Shown here: piece by piece, positions 1 to 5,810 of the stretch
Numbering within the stretch: position 1 is the stretch's first letter
Layout of the letters: each line of letters starts with the position of its first letter
Assembly (NCBI GenBank): GCA_028280915.1
Contig: JANQKX010000165.1
Location: 1 to 11,114 of the forward strand
Direction of reading: 5' to 3'
DNA from: Kiloniellaceae bacterium
GTDB lineage: Bacteria > Pseudomonadota > Alphaproteobacteria > Kiloniellales > Kiloniellaceae
DNA: 11,114 nucleotides
Made by a program: the position numbers and the translations under genes
Notes under the pieces: generated by a model
Told to the model about the DNA's origin: nothing
The model's database searches: none
What the model saw: the letters and a program-made list of their open reading frames with translations, nothing else

Positions 1-428
1 GTCACCACGCCCAGGTCGGGAAAGGCTGCCTTGACCGCCGAAACGGCGCGGCACACCAGGTTTTCCGGATTGTGGGCTTCCTCGCAGCCCGGAGTGCGCC
101 GGTCCGGGGCGATCAAGGGGAAAATGGCGATGGCCGGGATGCCCCGGGTCACGGCCTCGCCCACCGCATCCACCAGACAATCGGGGCCCAGGCGATAAAT
201 GTCGGGCATGGAAGGGACGCTGCTTCGGCCATTTTCGTCCTGGACAAAAACCGGCCAAATCAAGTCGTTCAGTGTCAGGGTGTTTTCCCGCATCAGGCGC
301 CGGGACCAGTCGTCGGTGCGGTTGCGGCGCATACGGATCTGGGGAAAGGCCCCCACGGCGTGCGGCGACTGCTTGGTACCCGAACTTTGCGGCTGTTTTA
401 GTTTCGTGACGGGAGACTTCATGGCCAT
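1..428 (-). CDS. hemB: Porphobilinogen synthase (delta-aminolevulinic acid dehydratase), N-terminal part
   Basis: This gene runs off the left edge; about 142 N-terminal codons are visible. HemB condenses two 5-aminolevulinate molecules into porphobilinogen, the second common step of cytoplasmic tetrapyrrole (heme, corrinoid, chlorophyll) synthesis. The translation carries family hallmarks in order: FPQIRMRRNR near residue 29, WSRRLMREN, LTLNDLIWPVFVQDE, SVPSMPDIYRLG, GIPAIAIFPLI and EEAHNPENLVCRAVSAVK. The active-site lysines and metal-binding cysteines of the family lie further on, outside the window. Two in-frame ATGs exist (428 and 422); 428 is chosen because a GGA lies 8 nt upstream, but the ribosome site is weak and 422 is possible. 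The first 27 residues or so are a low-complexity Lys/Gln/Ser extension, usual for the variable HemB N-terminus. It is divergent from the peptidase gene at 611. Identification is firm; the exact start is not. Confidence 0.93.
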   Translation of the reverse strand, partial: MAMKSPVTKLKQPQSSGTKQSPHAVGAFPQIRMRRNRTDDWSRRLMRENTLTLNDLIWPVFVQDENGRSSVPSMPDIYRLGPDCLVDAVGEAVTRGIPAIAIFPLIAPDRRTPGCEEAHNPENLVCRAVSAVKAAFPDLGVV

Positions 429-610
429 TTCTGCGGTCCAAGGATGGGGTTGGGTCGTAGCACGAAAGCGGTCGAGGCGTTGACCTCGCCGCAGCGAATG
501 GGGCAGAGTTACCGGACCTGGCGGGTTCCTTCAAGTTTTTGTGACATAGCGATCCCCAAGCGAGGCGTGGCGTCGGTGGCCACAACTGAAAAATCCCTAG
601 ATTCAGGTAG

Positions 611-2584
611 ATGACCATGAAGATCAAATCGCGCCATTTGCTTGCCTTGCTGGTTTTGTCCTTGGCCCTTTTTGCCGGCGGGGCCAAGGCTGCGCAGGAG
701 GTCAAGGTTGCGCCGCCGAGCCATCCCAGCTTGGTCGGAGCGGCGCTGCCCGAGTTGATCCCGGTTGAGACCTTTTTCTCCACCGCCCAGGAAAGCTGGG
801 ACCATCGGGTGTCACCGGACGGCAAACGCCTGGTGTGGATCGCCCTGAAGGACGGCAAGCCGACCATTCATTTCGCTGACGTGGCCGGCGGGCCGGTCAC
901 CGCCATTCCCGCCGAGCGGCCCGTGCGCTGGGCCTATTGGGCCGCCGACAGCCGCCATATCACCGCCTGGTGGGACGCGGAAGGGGACGAGAACTATCAC
1001 TTCCTTTTGGCGGATGCGGACAATCCCGATCAGCCCGTGCGCGACATGACCCCTTACCCCGGCGTCAAGGTGCGCTTTCACCAGTACTTCCCGGACCACC
1101 CTTTGCAGTACCTGCTGATGGACAACCGCCGGGACCGTTCCGAGTTTGACCTTTATTGGCACAACCTGGCGACCGGCGAGGAACGCTTGATCGCCGAAAA
1201 CCCGGGGGACGTTTTTGCCTTTTACACGGACCAATCGGGCGCCTTGATTGCCCTGCAGCGGCGCTTGCCGGACACCACTTGGCGCTTGGAAGTCAAGCAC
1301 CCCGAGGGCTGGCGGGTGATCGCCAGCGGCACGGCCGAGGACGAAATGTGGATCGAGGGCAAGCCGCCCGTCGGCGCCGATTGGGCCTGGGCCATCTCCA
1401 ACCGGGGCCGAGACCGTCAGGTTCTGGTGAAACTGGATCTGGAAACCGGGGAAGAGACCTTGTTCTACGAGGACCCGGCCGCCGATGTGGTCGGGTTCTG
1501 GGAAGACGAGGTCACCTATGCGCCCCTGGCCGCCTGGTCAAAACCCGACTATCTGCATGTTGAGCCTTTTGATCCGGCGATTGAAGCGGCGCTCGATAAA
1601 ATCGGGCAGGATGGGCCTTTCAGCGTGAACGTGTCCGGCTGGAACCGGGACAAGTCCCTCTTGAGCCTGCTGGTGGAGCGGGACCGGCACGGCAAAATCT
1701 CCTATCTACTGGATCAGGACAGTGGGGAACTGACGGAGCTGGCGGCGCCCCGGGTGGCCGAACTTCGGGACTCCTTGGCCGAGATGCGGCCGGTGCGCTT
1801 TCCGGCGCGGGACGGCTTGACCTTGAACGGCTACCTGACCCTGCCGCCGGGTACGGACGGGAAGAACCTGCCCATGGTCTTGGCCGTGCACGGCGGCCCC
1901 TTTTGGCGGGACTCTTGGGGTTACGCGGCGGTTGACCAGTTCCTGGCGAACCGGGGCTATGCGGTTTTGCGGGTGAACTATCGGGGCTCGACCGGCTATG
2001 GGCGCGCCTTCATGCAAGCGGCCAAAAAAGAGTTCGCCGGCAAGATGCACGACGACCTGATCGACGGGGTGAATTGGGCGATCGCAGAGGGCATCGCCGA
2101 CCCGGAAAAGGTCGCCATTTATGGCCGCAGCTATGGCGGCTATGCCACCCTCGTCGGTCTGACCTTTACCCCCGAGGTTTTTGCCGCCGGCGTGAACATC
2201 GTGGGCGTGGCCGATTTGGTGAGGGCTTTCGAGACCTTTCCCGCCTACTGGAAAAACGGCCTGGCCCGCTGGCACAATTATGTGGGGCACCCCGATAACC
2301 CGGAGGATCGGGCGCATATGGACGCGCGCTCGCCGATTAACTTCATCGATCGGATCGAAAAGCCGCTCTTGGTGGTGCAGGGCGCCAATGACGTGCGGGT
2401 GGTGCGGGCCCATTCGGACCGGATCGTCGCCGCCATGCGCGAGAAGGATCTGGACGTGGAATACATCGTCTTCGATGACGAAGGCCATGCCATCCGCAAT
2501 TGGAAAAACCGCATTACCCTGGCTCGGGCGATGGAGGCCTTCCTTGCCAAACACTTAGGCGGCCGGGCGGAATTGACCGACTGA
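611..2584 (+). CDS. Secreted S9-family serine peptidase (prolyl oligopeptidase / acylaminoacyl-peptidase type)
   Basis: This is a 657-residue serine exopeptidase or oligopeptidase expected to trim short peptides in the periplasm. Residues 1-28 form a signal peptide: basic start (KIKSRH), hydrophobic core LLALLVLSLALF and a probable cleavage after AKA (residues 25-27). Residues of about 50-390 look like the family's beta-propeller, beginning with HRVSPDGKRLVWIAL. The alpha/beta-hydrolase domain starts near 395. Its HGGP (427-430) fits the oxyanion region, GRSYGGYA gives the nucleophile Ser507, QGANDVRV the acid Asp594 and DDEGHA the base His626, so the triad is complete and correctly spaced. 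A second ATG in frame at 617 is equally plausible as start; no strong ribosome site separates the two. The gene is single, divergent from hemB and convergent with metY. Substrate specificity (dipeptidyl, acylaminoacyl or prolyl) cannot be read from the sequence. Confidence 0.9.
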   Translation: MTMKIKSRHLLALLVLSLALFAGGAKAAQEVKVAPPSHPSLVGAALPELIPVETFFSTAQESWDHRVSPDGKRLVWIALKDGKPTIHFADVAGGPVTAIPAERPVRWAYWAADSRHITAWWDAEGDENYHFLLADADNPDQPVRDMTPYPGVKVRFHQYFPDHPLQYLLMDNRRDRSEFDLYWHNLATGEERLIAENPGDVFAFYTDQSGALIALQRRLPDTTWRLEVKHPEGWRVIASGTAEDEMWIEGKPPVGADWAWAISNRGRDRQVLVKLDLETGEETLFYEDPAADVVGFWEDEVTYAPLAAWSKPDYLHVEPFDPAIEAALDKIGQDGPFSVNVSGWNRDKSLLSLLVERDRHGKISYLLDQDSGELTELAAPRVAELRDSLAEMRPVRFPARDGLTLNGYLTLPPGTDGKNLPMVLAVHGGPFWRDSWGYAAVDQFLANRGYAVLRVNYRGSTGYGRAFMQAAKKEFAGKMHDDLIDGVNWAIAEGIADPEKVAIYGRSYGGYATLVGLTFTPEVFAAGVNIVGVADLVRAFETFPAYWKNGLARWHNYVGHPDNPEDRAHMDARSPINFIDRIEKPLLVVQGANDVRVVRAHSDRIVAAMREKDLDVEYIVFDDEGHAIRNWKNRITLARAMEAFLAKHLGGRAELTD

Positions 2585-2590
2585 TCCGCA

Positions 2591-2609
2591 GCCAGGCCTG
2601 GCGTTTTTT
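2591..2609 (+). terminator. Short palindrome plus T-run after the S9 peptidase gene
   Basis: A perfect 12-nt palindrome, GCCAGGCCTGGC, begins 7 nt after the peptidase stop and is followed by G and six T. Read as RNA this is a 4-bp GC stem with a 4-nt loop and a U-tract, a short but plausible intrinsic terminator between convergent genes. Confidence 0.5.
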
Positions 2610-2622
2610 CTCCCACATAGAT

Positions 2623-2651
2623 CGCGGGCGGCGATGGCTACGCCGCCCGCG
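2623..2651. other. Very GC-rich 11-bp stem-loop between convergent genes
   Basis: CGCGGGCGGCG (2623-2633) and its exact reverse complement (2641-2651) enclose a 7-nt loop, atggcta. It lies 31 nt past the metY stop on the minus strand and 39 nt past the peptidase stop on the plus strand. Neither strand has a U-tract directly after it. It may act as a transcript 3'-end stabiliser or a factor-assisted stop for metY; this is inference from position and stem strength. Confidence 0.55.
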
Positions 2652-2681
2652 GACCGGTGTTGTTTGATCCCGCCTGGACGC

Positions 2682-3980
2682 TTAGCTGTTGGCCGCCGCC
2701 AGGGCCTGCTCCAGATCGGCGATGATATCGTCGATGTGTTCGATGCCGACGGAGAGGCGCACGTAGGTGTCGTTGACACCGGTGGCCGCCTGCTCCTCGG
2801 GGCTGAGCTGGGAATGGGTGGTGGAGGCGGGATGAATGGCCAGGCTGCGGGCATCGCCGATGTTGGCCACGTGGTAGAACATCTTCAGCGCGTCGATGAA
2901 GCGACGGCCGGCTTCGCCGCCCGATTTCAGCTCAAAGCCGACCAGGCCGCCCAGACCGCCTTTCAGATAGCGCTGCGCCCGGGCCGCGGATTCCCCTTCC
3001 AGGTAGGAGGGATGAATGACCTTTTCGACGGCGTCGTGCTTAGCCAGGTAGTCGGCCACCGCCTGGGCGTTTTCGCAATGGGCGCGCATGCGCAAGGGCA
3101 GGGTCTCCAAGCCCTGCAGGAACATGAAGGCGTTAAAAGGGCTCATGGCGGCGCCCAAATCCCGCTGCAGGGTGACCCGGGCCTTGATGATGTAGGCAAC
3201 CGGCCCGATGGGCTTCACCGCCTCGGTCCAGACGGCGCCGTGGTAGCTGGGGTCCGGCGTGTTCAGCAGGGGGAAGCGCTCGGCGTGTTTTTCCCAATCG
3301 AAGGTGCCGCCGTCGATGATCATGCCGCCGATGGAGGTGCCATGACCGCCGATGTACTTGGTTGAGGAATAAACGACGATGGAGGCGCCGTGCTCCAAGG
3401 GCTTGCAGATGATGGGTGCGGCCGTGTTGTCCACGATCAGGGGGATGCCCACCACGTTGGCCATGTCGGCCACTTCCTTGATGGGGAACATGGTCAGCTT
3501 GGGGTTGGGCAGGGACTCACAATAATAGGCCTTGGTGTTTTCGTCCGTGGCGCGGGCGAAATTGTCCGGGTCGCTGGGATCCACGAAGCGCACCTCGATG
3601 CCCATGTTGGGCAGGGTGTTGGCAAAAAGGTTCCACGTCCCGCCGTAGAGATCGGTGGAGCTGACCACGTTGTCGCCGGCCTTGGCGATGTTTTGAATGG
3701 CGAGCGCCGAGGCGGCCTGACCGGAGGACACCGCCAAAGCGGCGGCACCGCCTTCCATGGCCGTCAGCCGCTGTTCCAGCACATCGCAGGTGGGATTCAT
3801 GATCCGCGTATAGATGTTGCCGAACTCCTTGAGGCCAAACAGATTGGATGCGTGCTCGGTGGATTGGAACTGATAGGAGGTGGTCTGATAAATGGGCACG
3901 GCCACCGCCCCCGTGTGGGGATCGGCGCGGTAGCCAGCGTGCAGGGCGAGGGTCTCTGGATGTTGCTGGGATTTTGTCAC
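2682..3980 (-). CDS. metY: O-acetylhomoserine sulfhydrylase (PLP-dependent, direct sulfhydrylation)
   Basis: This cytoplasmic PLP enzyme makes homocysteine from O-acetyl-L-homoserine and sulfide, the direct route to methionine. With the GTG start at 3980 it has 432 residues, the usual MetY length and longer than MetZ/MetB/MetC (about 390). Visible family features are GYRADPHTGAVAVPIYQTTSY at the N-terminus, IYTRIMNPT (57-59 contact PLP phosphate across the dimer), VDNT with Asp184 for the pyridine nitrogen and SSTKYIGGHG with the Schiff-base Lys208. The GTG is preferred because GGAG lies about 9-12 nt upstream. The open frame extends to an ATG at 4073, but the added 31 residues (Arg/Pro/Ala-rich) match nothing in the family. 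It is preceded by a SAM-II riboswitch and terminator, which supports a role in methionine synthesis. A related sulfhydrylase using O-succinylhomoserine is the main alternative. Confidence 0.9.
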   Translation of the reverse strand: MTKSQQHPETLALHAGYRADPHTGAVAVPIYQTTSYQFQSTEHASNLFGLKEFGNIYTRIMNPTCDVLEQRLTAMEGGAAALAVSSGQAASALAIQNIAKAGDNVVSSTDLYGGTWNLFANTLPNMGIEVRFVDPSDPDNFARATDENTKAYYCESLPNPKLTMFPIKEVADMANVVGIPLIVDNTAAPIICKPLEHGASIVVYSSTKYIGGHGTSIGGMIIDGGTFDWEKHAERFPLLNTPDPSYHGAVWTEAVKPIGPVAYIIKARVTLQRDLGAAMSPFNAFMFLQGLETLPLRMRAHCENAQAVADYLAKHDAVEKVIHPSYLEGESAARAQRYLKGGLGGLVGFELKSGGEAGRRFIDALKMFYHVANIGDARSLAIHPASTTHSQLSPEEQAATGVNDTYVRLSVGIEHIDDIIADLEQALAAANS

Positions 3981-3984
3981 GGTT

Positions 3985-4098
3985 CTAGCTCTCCAACGGG
4001 TCGCGGCAGCCGGGGCGGCCGGGGTATCGGGGCACGGGTCCAAGGGGGATGCGGTTGTTGTGCGTATCCGCATACCAGATCACAGCGGCAGGCCCCAT
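3985..4098 (-). other. Possible 37-codon upstream ORF in the metY leader
   Basis: An ATG at 4098, with AGGGG three to four bases before it, opens a 37-codon frame ending in TAG at 3987-3985. The stop overlaps the metY ribosome-site region and leaves only AACC before the metY GTG, a geometry that could couple translation of the two. The peptide (starting MGPAAVIWYADTHNN) resembles nothing I know and has no methionine run of the kind an attenuator peptide would need. It may be chance; no independent coding evidence is available. Confidence 0.2.
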
Positions 4099-4143
4099 TG
4101 GCCCCTGTGTGCCTCGACCTACTTTGCTGCTGCGCCTTGCGAC

Positions 4144-4176
4144 AAAAAAAACCGCCGCGGCAGCCCGGGCGGTTTT
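4144..4176 (-). terminator. Intrinsic terminator in the metY leader (riboswitch expression platform)
   Basis: On the minus strand AACCGCC (4174-4168) and GGCGGTT (4156-4150) form a 7-bp GC-rich stem, extendable to 9 bp with A/U pairs, around an 11-nt loop. Eight T (4151-4144) follow. There is no minus-strand gene upstream whose end this could be, because the next gene in that direction is divergent. The terminator is therefore inside the metY 5' leader, 9 nt after the riboswitch, and is read as its off-switch. Confidence 0.85.
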
Positions 4177-4185
4177 GTTGACCAA

Positions 4186-4238
4186 CCATTTTTAGCCGCA
4201 TTTCTAAGGCGCCCGCAAGCAGATCAAATCGGCGCGGG
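4186..4238 (-). promoter_or_regulatory. SAM-II riboswitch (metA-type motif) upstream of metY
   Basis: The motif is read on the minus strand. P1 is CCCGC (4238-4234) paired with GCGGG (4216-4212). The P1 loop begins with the conserved GATTT (4230-4226). The 3' segment carries AAATGCGGCTAAAAATGG, matching the conserved AAUGnnGCUAAAAA of the SAM-II class. CTGC in the loop (4222-4219) pairs with GCGG (4199-4196), giving the H-type pseudoknot. The class binds S-adenosylmethionine and represses methionine or SAM genes in alphaproteobacteria. Position before metY and an intrinsic terminator fits exactly. The last short pseudoknot helix of the consensus is not obvious here. The identification comes from motif recall, not a covariance-model search. 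Confidence 0.87.
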
Positions 4239-4242
4239 ACCA

Positions 4243-4271
4243 ACTCAACGCGCTTAGGAAAGGTTTGTCAA
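4243..4271 (-). promoter_or_regulatory. Possible metY promoter
   Basis: The minus strand has a perfect TTGACA (4271-4266), then a 17-nt spacer and TTGAGT (4248-4243), a poor -10 match. The predicted start near 4236 would fall one or two bases inside the riboswitch P1, so either the true -10 or the start point differs slightly. The -35 hexamer and its location just upstream of the riboswitch are the only support. Confidence 0.35.
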
Positions 4272-4292
4272 GCCGGATTGGCCCAAGCCGGC
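4272..4292. promoter_or_regulatory. 21-bp dyad between divergent promoters (candidate operator)
   Basis: Half-sites GCCGGATTGG (4272-4281) and CCAAGCCGGC (4283-4292) are inverted repeats around a single central C (4282), with nine of ten positions paired (A4277 opposite G4287 is the mismatch). A one-base centre fits a DNA site for a dimeric regulator better than an RNA hairpin. It lies between the outward-facing TTGACA boxes at 4266-4271 and 4305-4310, so a bound protein could affect metY, the acyl-CoA dehydrogenase gene or both. The regulator is unknown. Confidence 0.45.
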
Positions 4293-4304
4293 GCCCTTCG
4301 CGCG

Positions 4305-4332
4305 TTGACAGGGGTCTTGGCTGGTCTATCAT
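4305..4332 (+). promoter_or_regulatory. Sigma-70-like promoter of the valine-catabolism genes
   Basis: TTGACA (4305-4310, perfect) and TATCAT (4327-4332, five of six consensus) are separated by 16 nt. Transcription would start near 4339, giving a leader of about 54 nt before the ATG at 4393. This is the best promoter match in the window and points straight at the acyl-CoA dehydrogenase gene. Confidence 0.65.
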
Positions 4333-4392
4333 TCCCGGGAAAGCGGGTGGACAACAGCCCGCGCCAGGGGTAGGGGCAGGGCAGGACGCCAG

Positions 4393-5532
4393 ATGAATTT
4401 CGACCTATCAGACGAGCAGATCGCCTTTCAGGAATTGGCGCGGGACTTCGCCCAAAACGAAATGCTGCCCCACGCCGCCGAATGGGATGCCAAGACGATC
4501 TTTCCCGAAGAGACCCTGCGGGCGGCCGCGGCGCTTGGCTTTGGCGGCATCTTTGTCGGCGAGGACGTGGGCGGGGCCGGGCTCACCCGGCAGGACGCCA
4601 CCATCATTTTTGAGGAGTTGGCGGCGGCCTGTCCCTCCACCGCGGCCTATTTTTCGATCCACAACATGGTGGCCTGGATGGTGGATCAATACGGCTCCGA
4701 GGCGCAGCGCCAGCGGTTTTTGCCGTCCCTGGTGACCATGGAGCATTTTTCCAGCTATTGCCTGACCGAGGCGGGCGCGGGCTCGGACGCGGCATCCTTG
4801 GCCACCAGCGCGCGCCTTGAGGATGACCGCTATATCGTGAACGGCAGCAAGGCCTTTATCTCCGGCGGCGGGCGCAGCGACCTCTACGTGGTCATGTGCC
4901 GCACCGGCGGGCCGGGTCCAGCAGGTATCTCGGCCCTTCTGGTGCCCAGCGACAGCGATGGGCTGTCCTTTGGCAAGCGGGAAGTCAAGCTGGGCTGGAA
5001 CAGCCAGCCGACGGCCATGGTGCATTTCGAGGAGGTGGCCGTTCCCAAGGAAAACCTCCTCGGCGAGGAGGGGCAGGGCTTCAAGATTGCCATGGCGGCG
5101 CTGGACGGCGGTCGCTTGGGGATCGCCGCCTGTTCTATCGGCGGCGCGCGCCAGTGTTTCGAGGCGGCCCGGGACCACATGACCGTGCGCAAGCAGTTCG
5201 GTCGGCCCTTGGCCGACTTTCAGGCCCTGCAATTCAAGTTGGCCGATATGGCGACCGAGTTGGAAGCCGCCCGGCTGCTGCTGTGGCGGGCCGCGGCCCT
5301 AGTGCAGGCAAAGGACCACCGGCGCACCAGCTATGCCGCCATGGCCAAGCGCCTGGCCACCGATACGGGCTTTCGCGTCTGCAACGAGGCCCTGCAGACC
5401 CATGGCGGCTATGGCTACTTGCGGGATTTTCCCATCGAGCGCTATCTGCGCGACCTGCGGGTCCATCAGATTTTGGAAGGGACCAACGAGATCATGCGCC
5501 TGATCACGGCGCGGGATCTCTTGACCCGATGA
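4393..5532 (+). CDS. Acyl-CoA dehydrogenase, probably isobutyryl-CoA dehydrogenase (valine degradation)
   Basis: This 379-residue FAD enzyme dehydrogenates a short acyl-CoA at the alpha-beta bond, passing electrons to ETF. Length and layout are standard: an N-terminal helical domain (1-115), a beta domain with CLTEAGAGSDAAS (123-135, acyl-CoA dehydrogenase signature 1), and a C-terminal helical domain with QTHGGYGYLRDFPIERYLRD (336-355, signature 2). Glu362 in ILEGTNEIMR sits where the catalytic base lies in short- and medium-chain members. RKQFGRPLADFQ (266-277) is the usual FAD-contact segment. Isobutyryl-CoA is inferred from the neighbours, 3-hydroxyisobutyryl-CoA hydrolase and 3-hydroxyisobutyrate dehydrogenase; sequence alone would also allow another short branched-chain substrate. 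An AGGA lies about 7 nt before the ATG. A 278-bp repeat-bearing gap separates it from the next gene. Confidence 0.9.
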   Translation: MNFDLSDEQIAFQELARDFAQNEMLPHAAEWDAKTIFPEETLRAAAALGFGGIFVGEDVGGAGLTRQDATIIFEELAAACPSTAAYFSIHNMVAWMVDQYGSEAQRQRFLPSLVTMEHFSSYCLTEAGAGSDAASLATSARLEDDRYIVNGSKAFISGGGRSDLYVVMCRTGGPGPAGISALLVPSDSDGLSFGKREVKLGWNSQPTAMVHFEEVAVPKENLLGEEGQGFKIAMAALDGGRLGIAACSIGGARQCFEAARDHMTVRKQFGRPLADFQALQFKLADMATELEAARLLLWRAAALVQAKDHRRTSYAAMAKRLATDTGFRVCNEALQTHGGYGYLRDFPIERYLRDLRVHQILEGTNEIMRLITARDLLTR

Positions 5533-5565
5533 AATGATCTCAAAAAAGGCTTGATCGAAACCTCC

Positions 5566-5641
5566 CTAGTGTCCCGAATCAGAAGTTCGTAGTATCAGAT
5601 GGCGAGCACCGGACGAACTTCTGATTCGATCAGGACACTAG
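5566..5641 (+). repeat. Bulged stem-loop repeat, copy 1
   Basis: This is a 76-nt imperfect palindrome. The outer arms CTAGTGTCC (5566-5574) and GGACACTAG (5633-5641) pair over 9 bp. The inner arms CGAATCAGAAGTTCGT (5575-5590) and their exact complement (5613-5628) pair over 16 bp. An unpaired ATCA (5629-5632) interrupts the 3' arm. The 22-nt loop (5591-5612) contains GCACCG near its 3' side. No ORF or U-tract accompanies it. Its mate at 5656-5731 has the same architecture on the other strand. It resembles a REP/BIME-like element or tiny non-autonomous mobile palindrome; the family is not one I can name. Confidence 0.85.
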
Positions 5642-5655
5642 CAAACTATTGATGG

Positions 5656-5731
5656 TAGTGTGGTTTATGGATTTGAAGTTTCTCTCGGTGCCAGCTCCCA
5701 GAATGAAAGAAACTTCAAATCCACCACACTA
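5656..5731 (-). repeat. Bulged stem-loop repeat, copy 2 (inverted)
   Basis: This 76-nt imperfect palindrome starts 14 nt after copy 1. Outer arms TAGTGTGG (5656-5663) and CCACACTA (5724-5731) pair over 8 bp; inner arms TGGATTTGAAGTTTCT (5668-5683) and their exact complement (5708-5723) pair over 16 bp. The unpaired tetranucleotide is TTTA (5664-5667), now in the plus-strand 5' arm, so the element has copy 1's layout when read on the minus strand (bulge TAAA in the 3' arm). Its loop on that strand also carries GCACCG (5688-5693 in plus coordinates, as CGGTGC). Stem sequence differs from copy 1 at several positions, always with pairing kept. Confidence 0.85.
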
Positions 5732-5810
5732 GCATAATGTTATCCCCTTTCGGTCGGTAGAGGTTCTGCCGACCCCTAAAACAGGCGCGTAGCAACAAAC
5801 GGAAAAAAGA

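Noticed and set aside
429..610. Promoters for hemB and the S9 peptidase in the divergent gap
   Set aside because: TTGACC at 480-485 (plus) and TTGAAG on the minus strand around 528-533 have no acceptable -10 at proper spacing. Promoters must exist here but I cannot place them.
1706..2554. 282-codon open frame on the minus strand
   Set aside because: It is antisense to the catalytic domain of the S9 peptidase, where the complete Ser/Asp/His triad is read on the plus strand.
3981..4073. Upstream ATG start for metY adding 31 residues
   Set aside because: The extension is Arg/Pro/Ala-rich and absent from the family, and the GTG at 3980 has a well-spaced GGAG and starts at the conserved N-terminus.
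2634..4181. Plus-strand open frames of 243 and 263 codons
   Set aside because: Both run antisense to metY, which has all PLP-binding residues. Their products are low-complexity and unlike known proteins.
5566..5731. CRISPR array or intrinsic terminators as an explanation of the paired palindromes
   Set aside because: There are only two copies, in opposite orientation, with no spacer pattern, and neither stem is followed by a U-tract.
5733..5738. CATAAT as a -10 box for the hydrolase gene
   Set aside because: It matches five of six bases, but no -35-like hexamer lies 16-18 nt upstream; that position falls inside the stem of copy 2.
5752..5774. GGTCGG...CCGACC hairpin before the hydrolase gene
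   Set aside because: A 6-bp stem with an 11-nt loop and no U-tract or recognised motif is easily produced by chance in GC-rich DNA.
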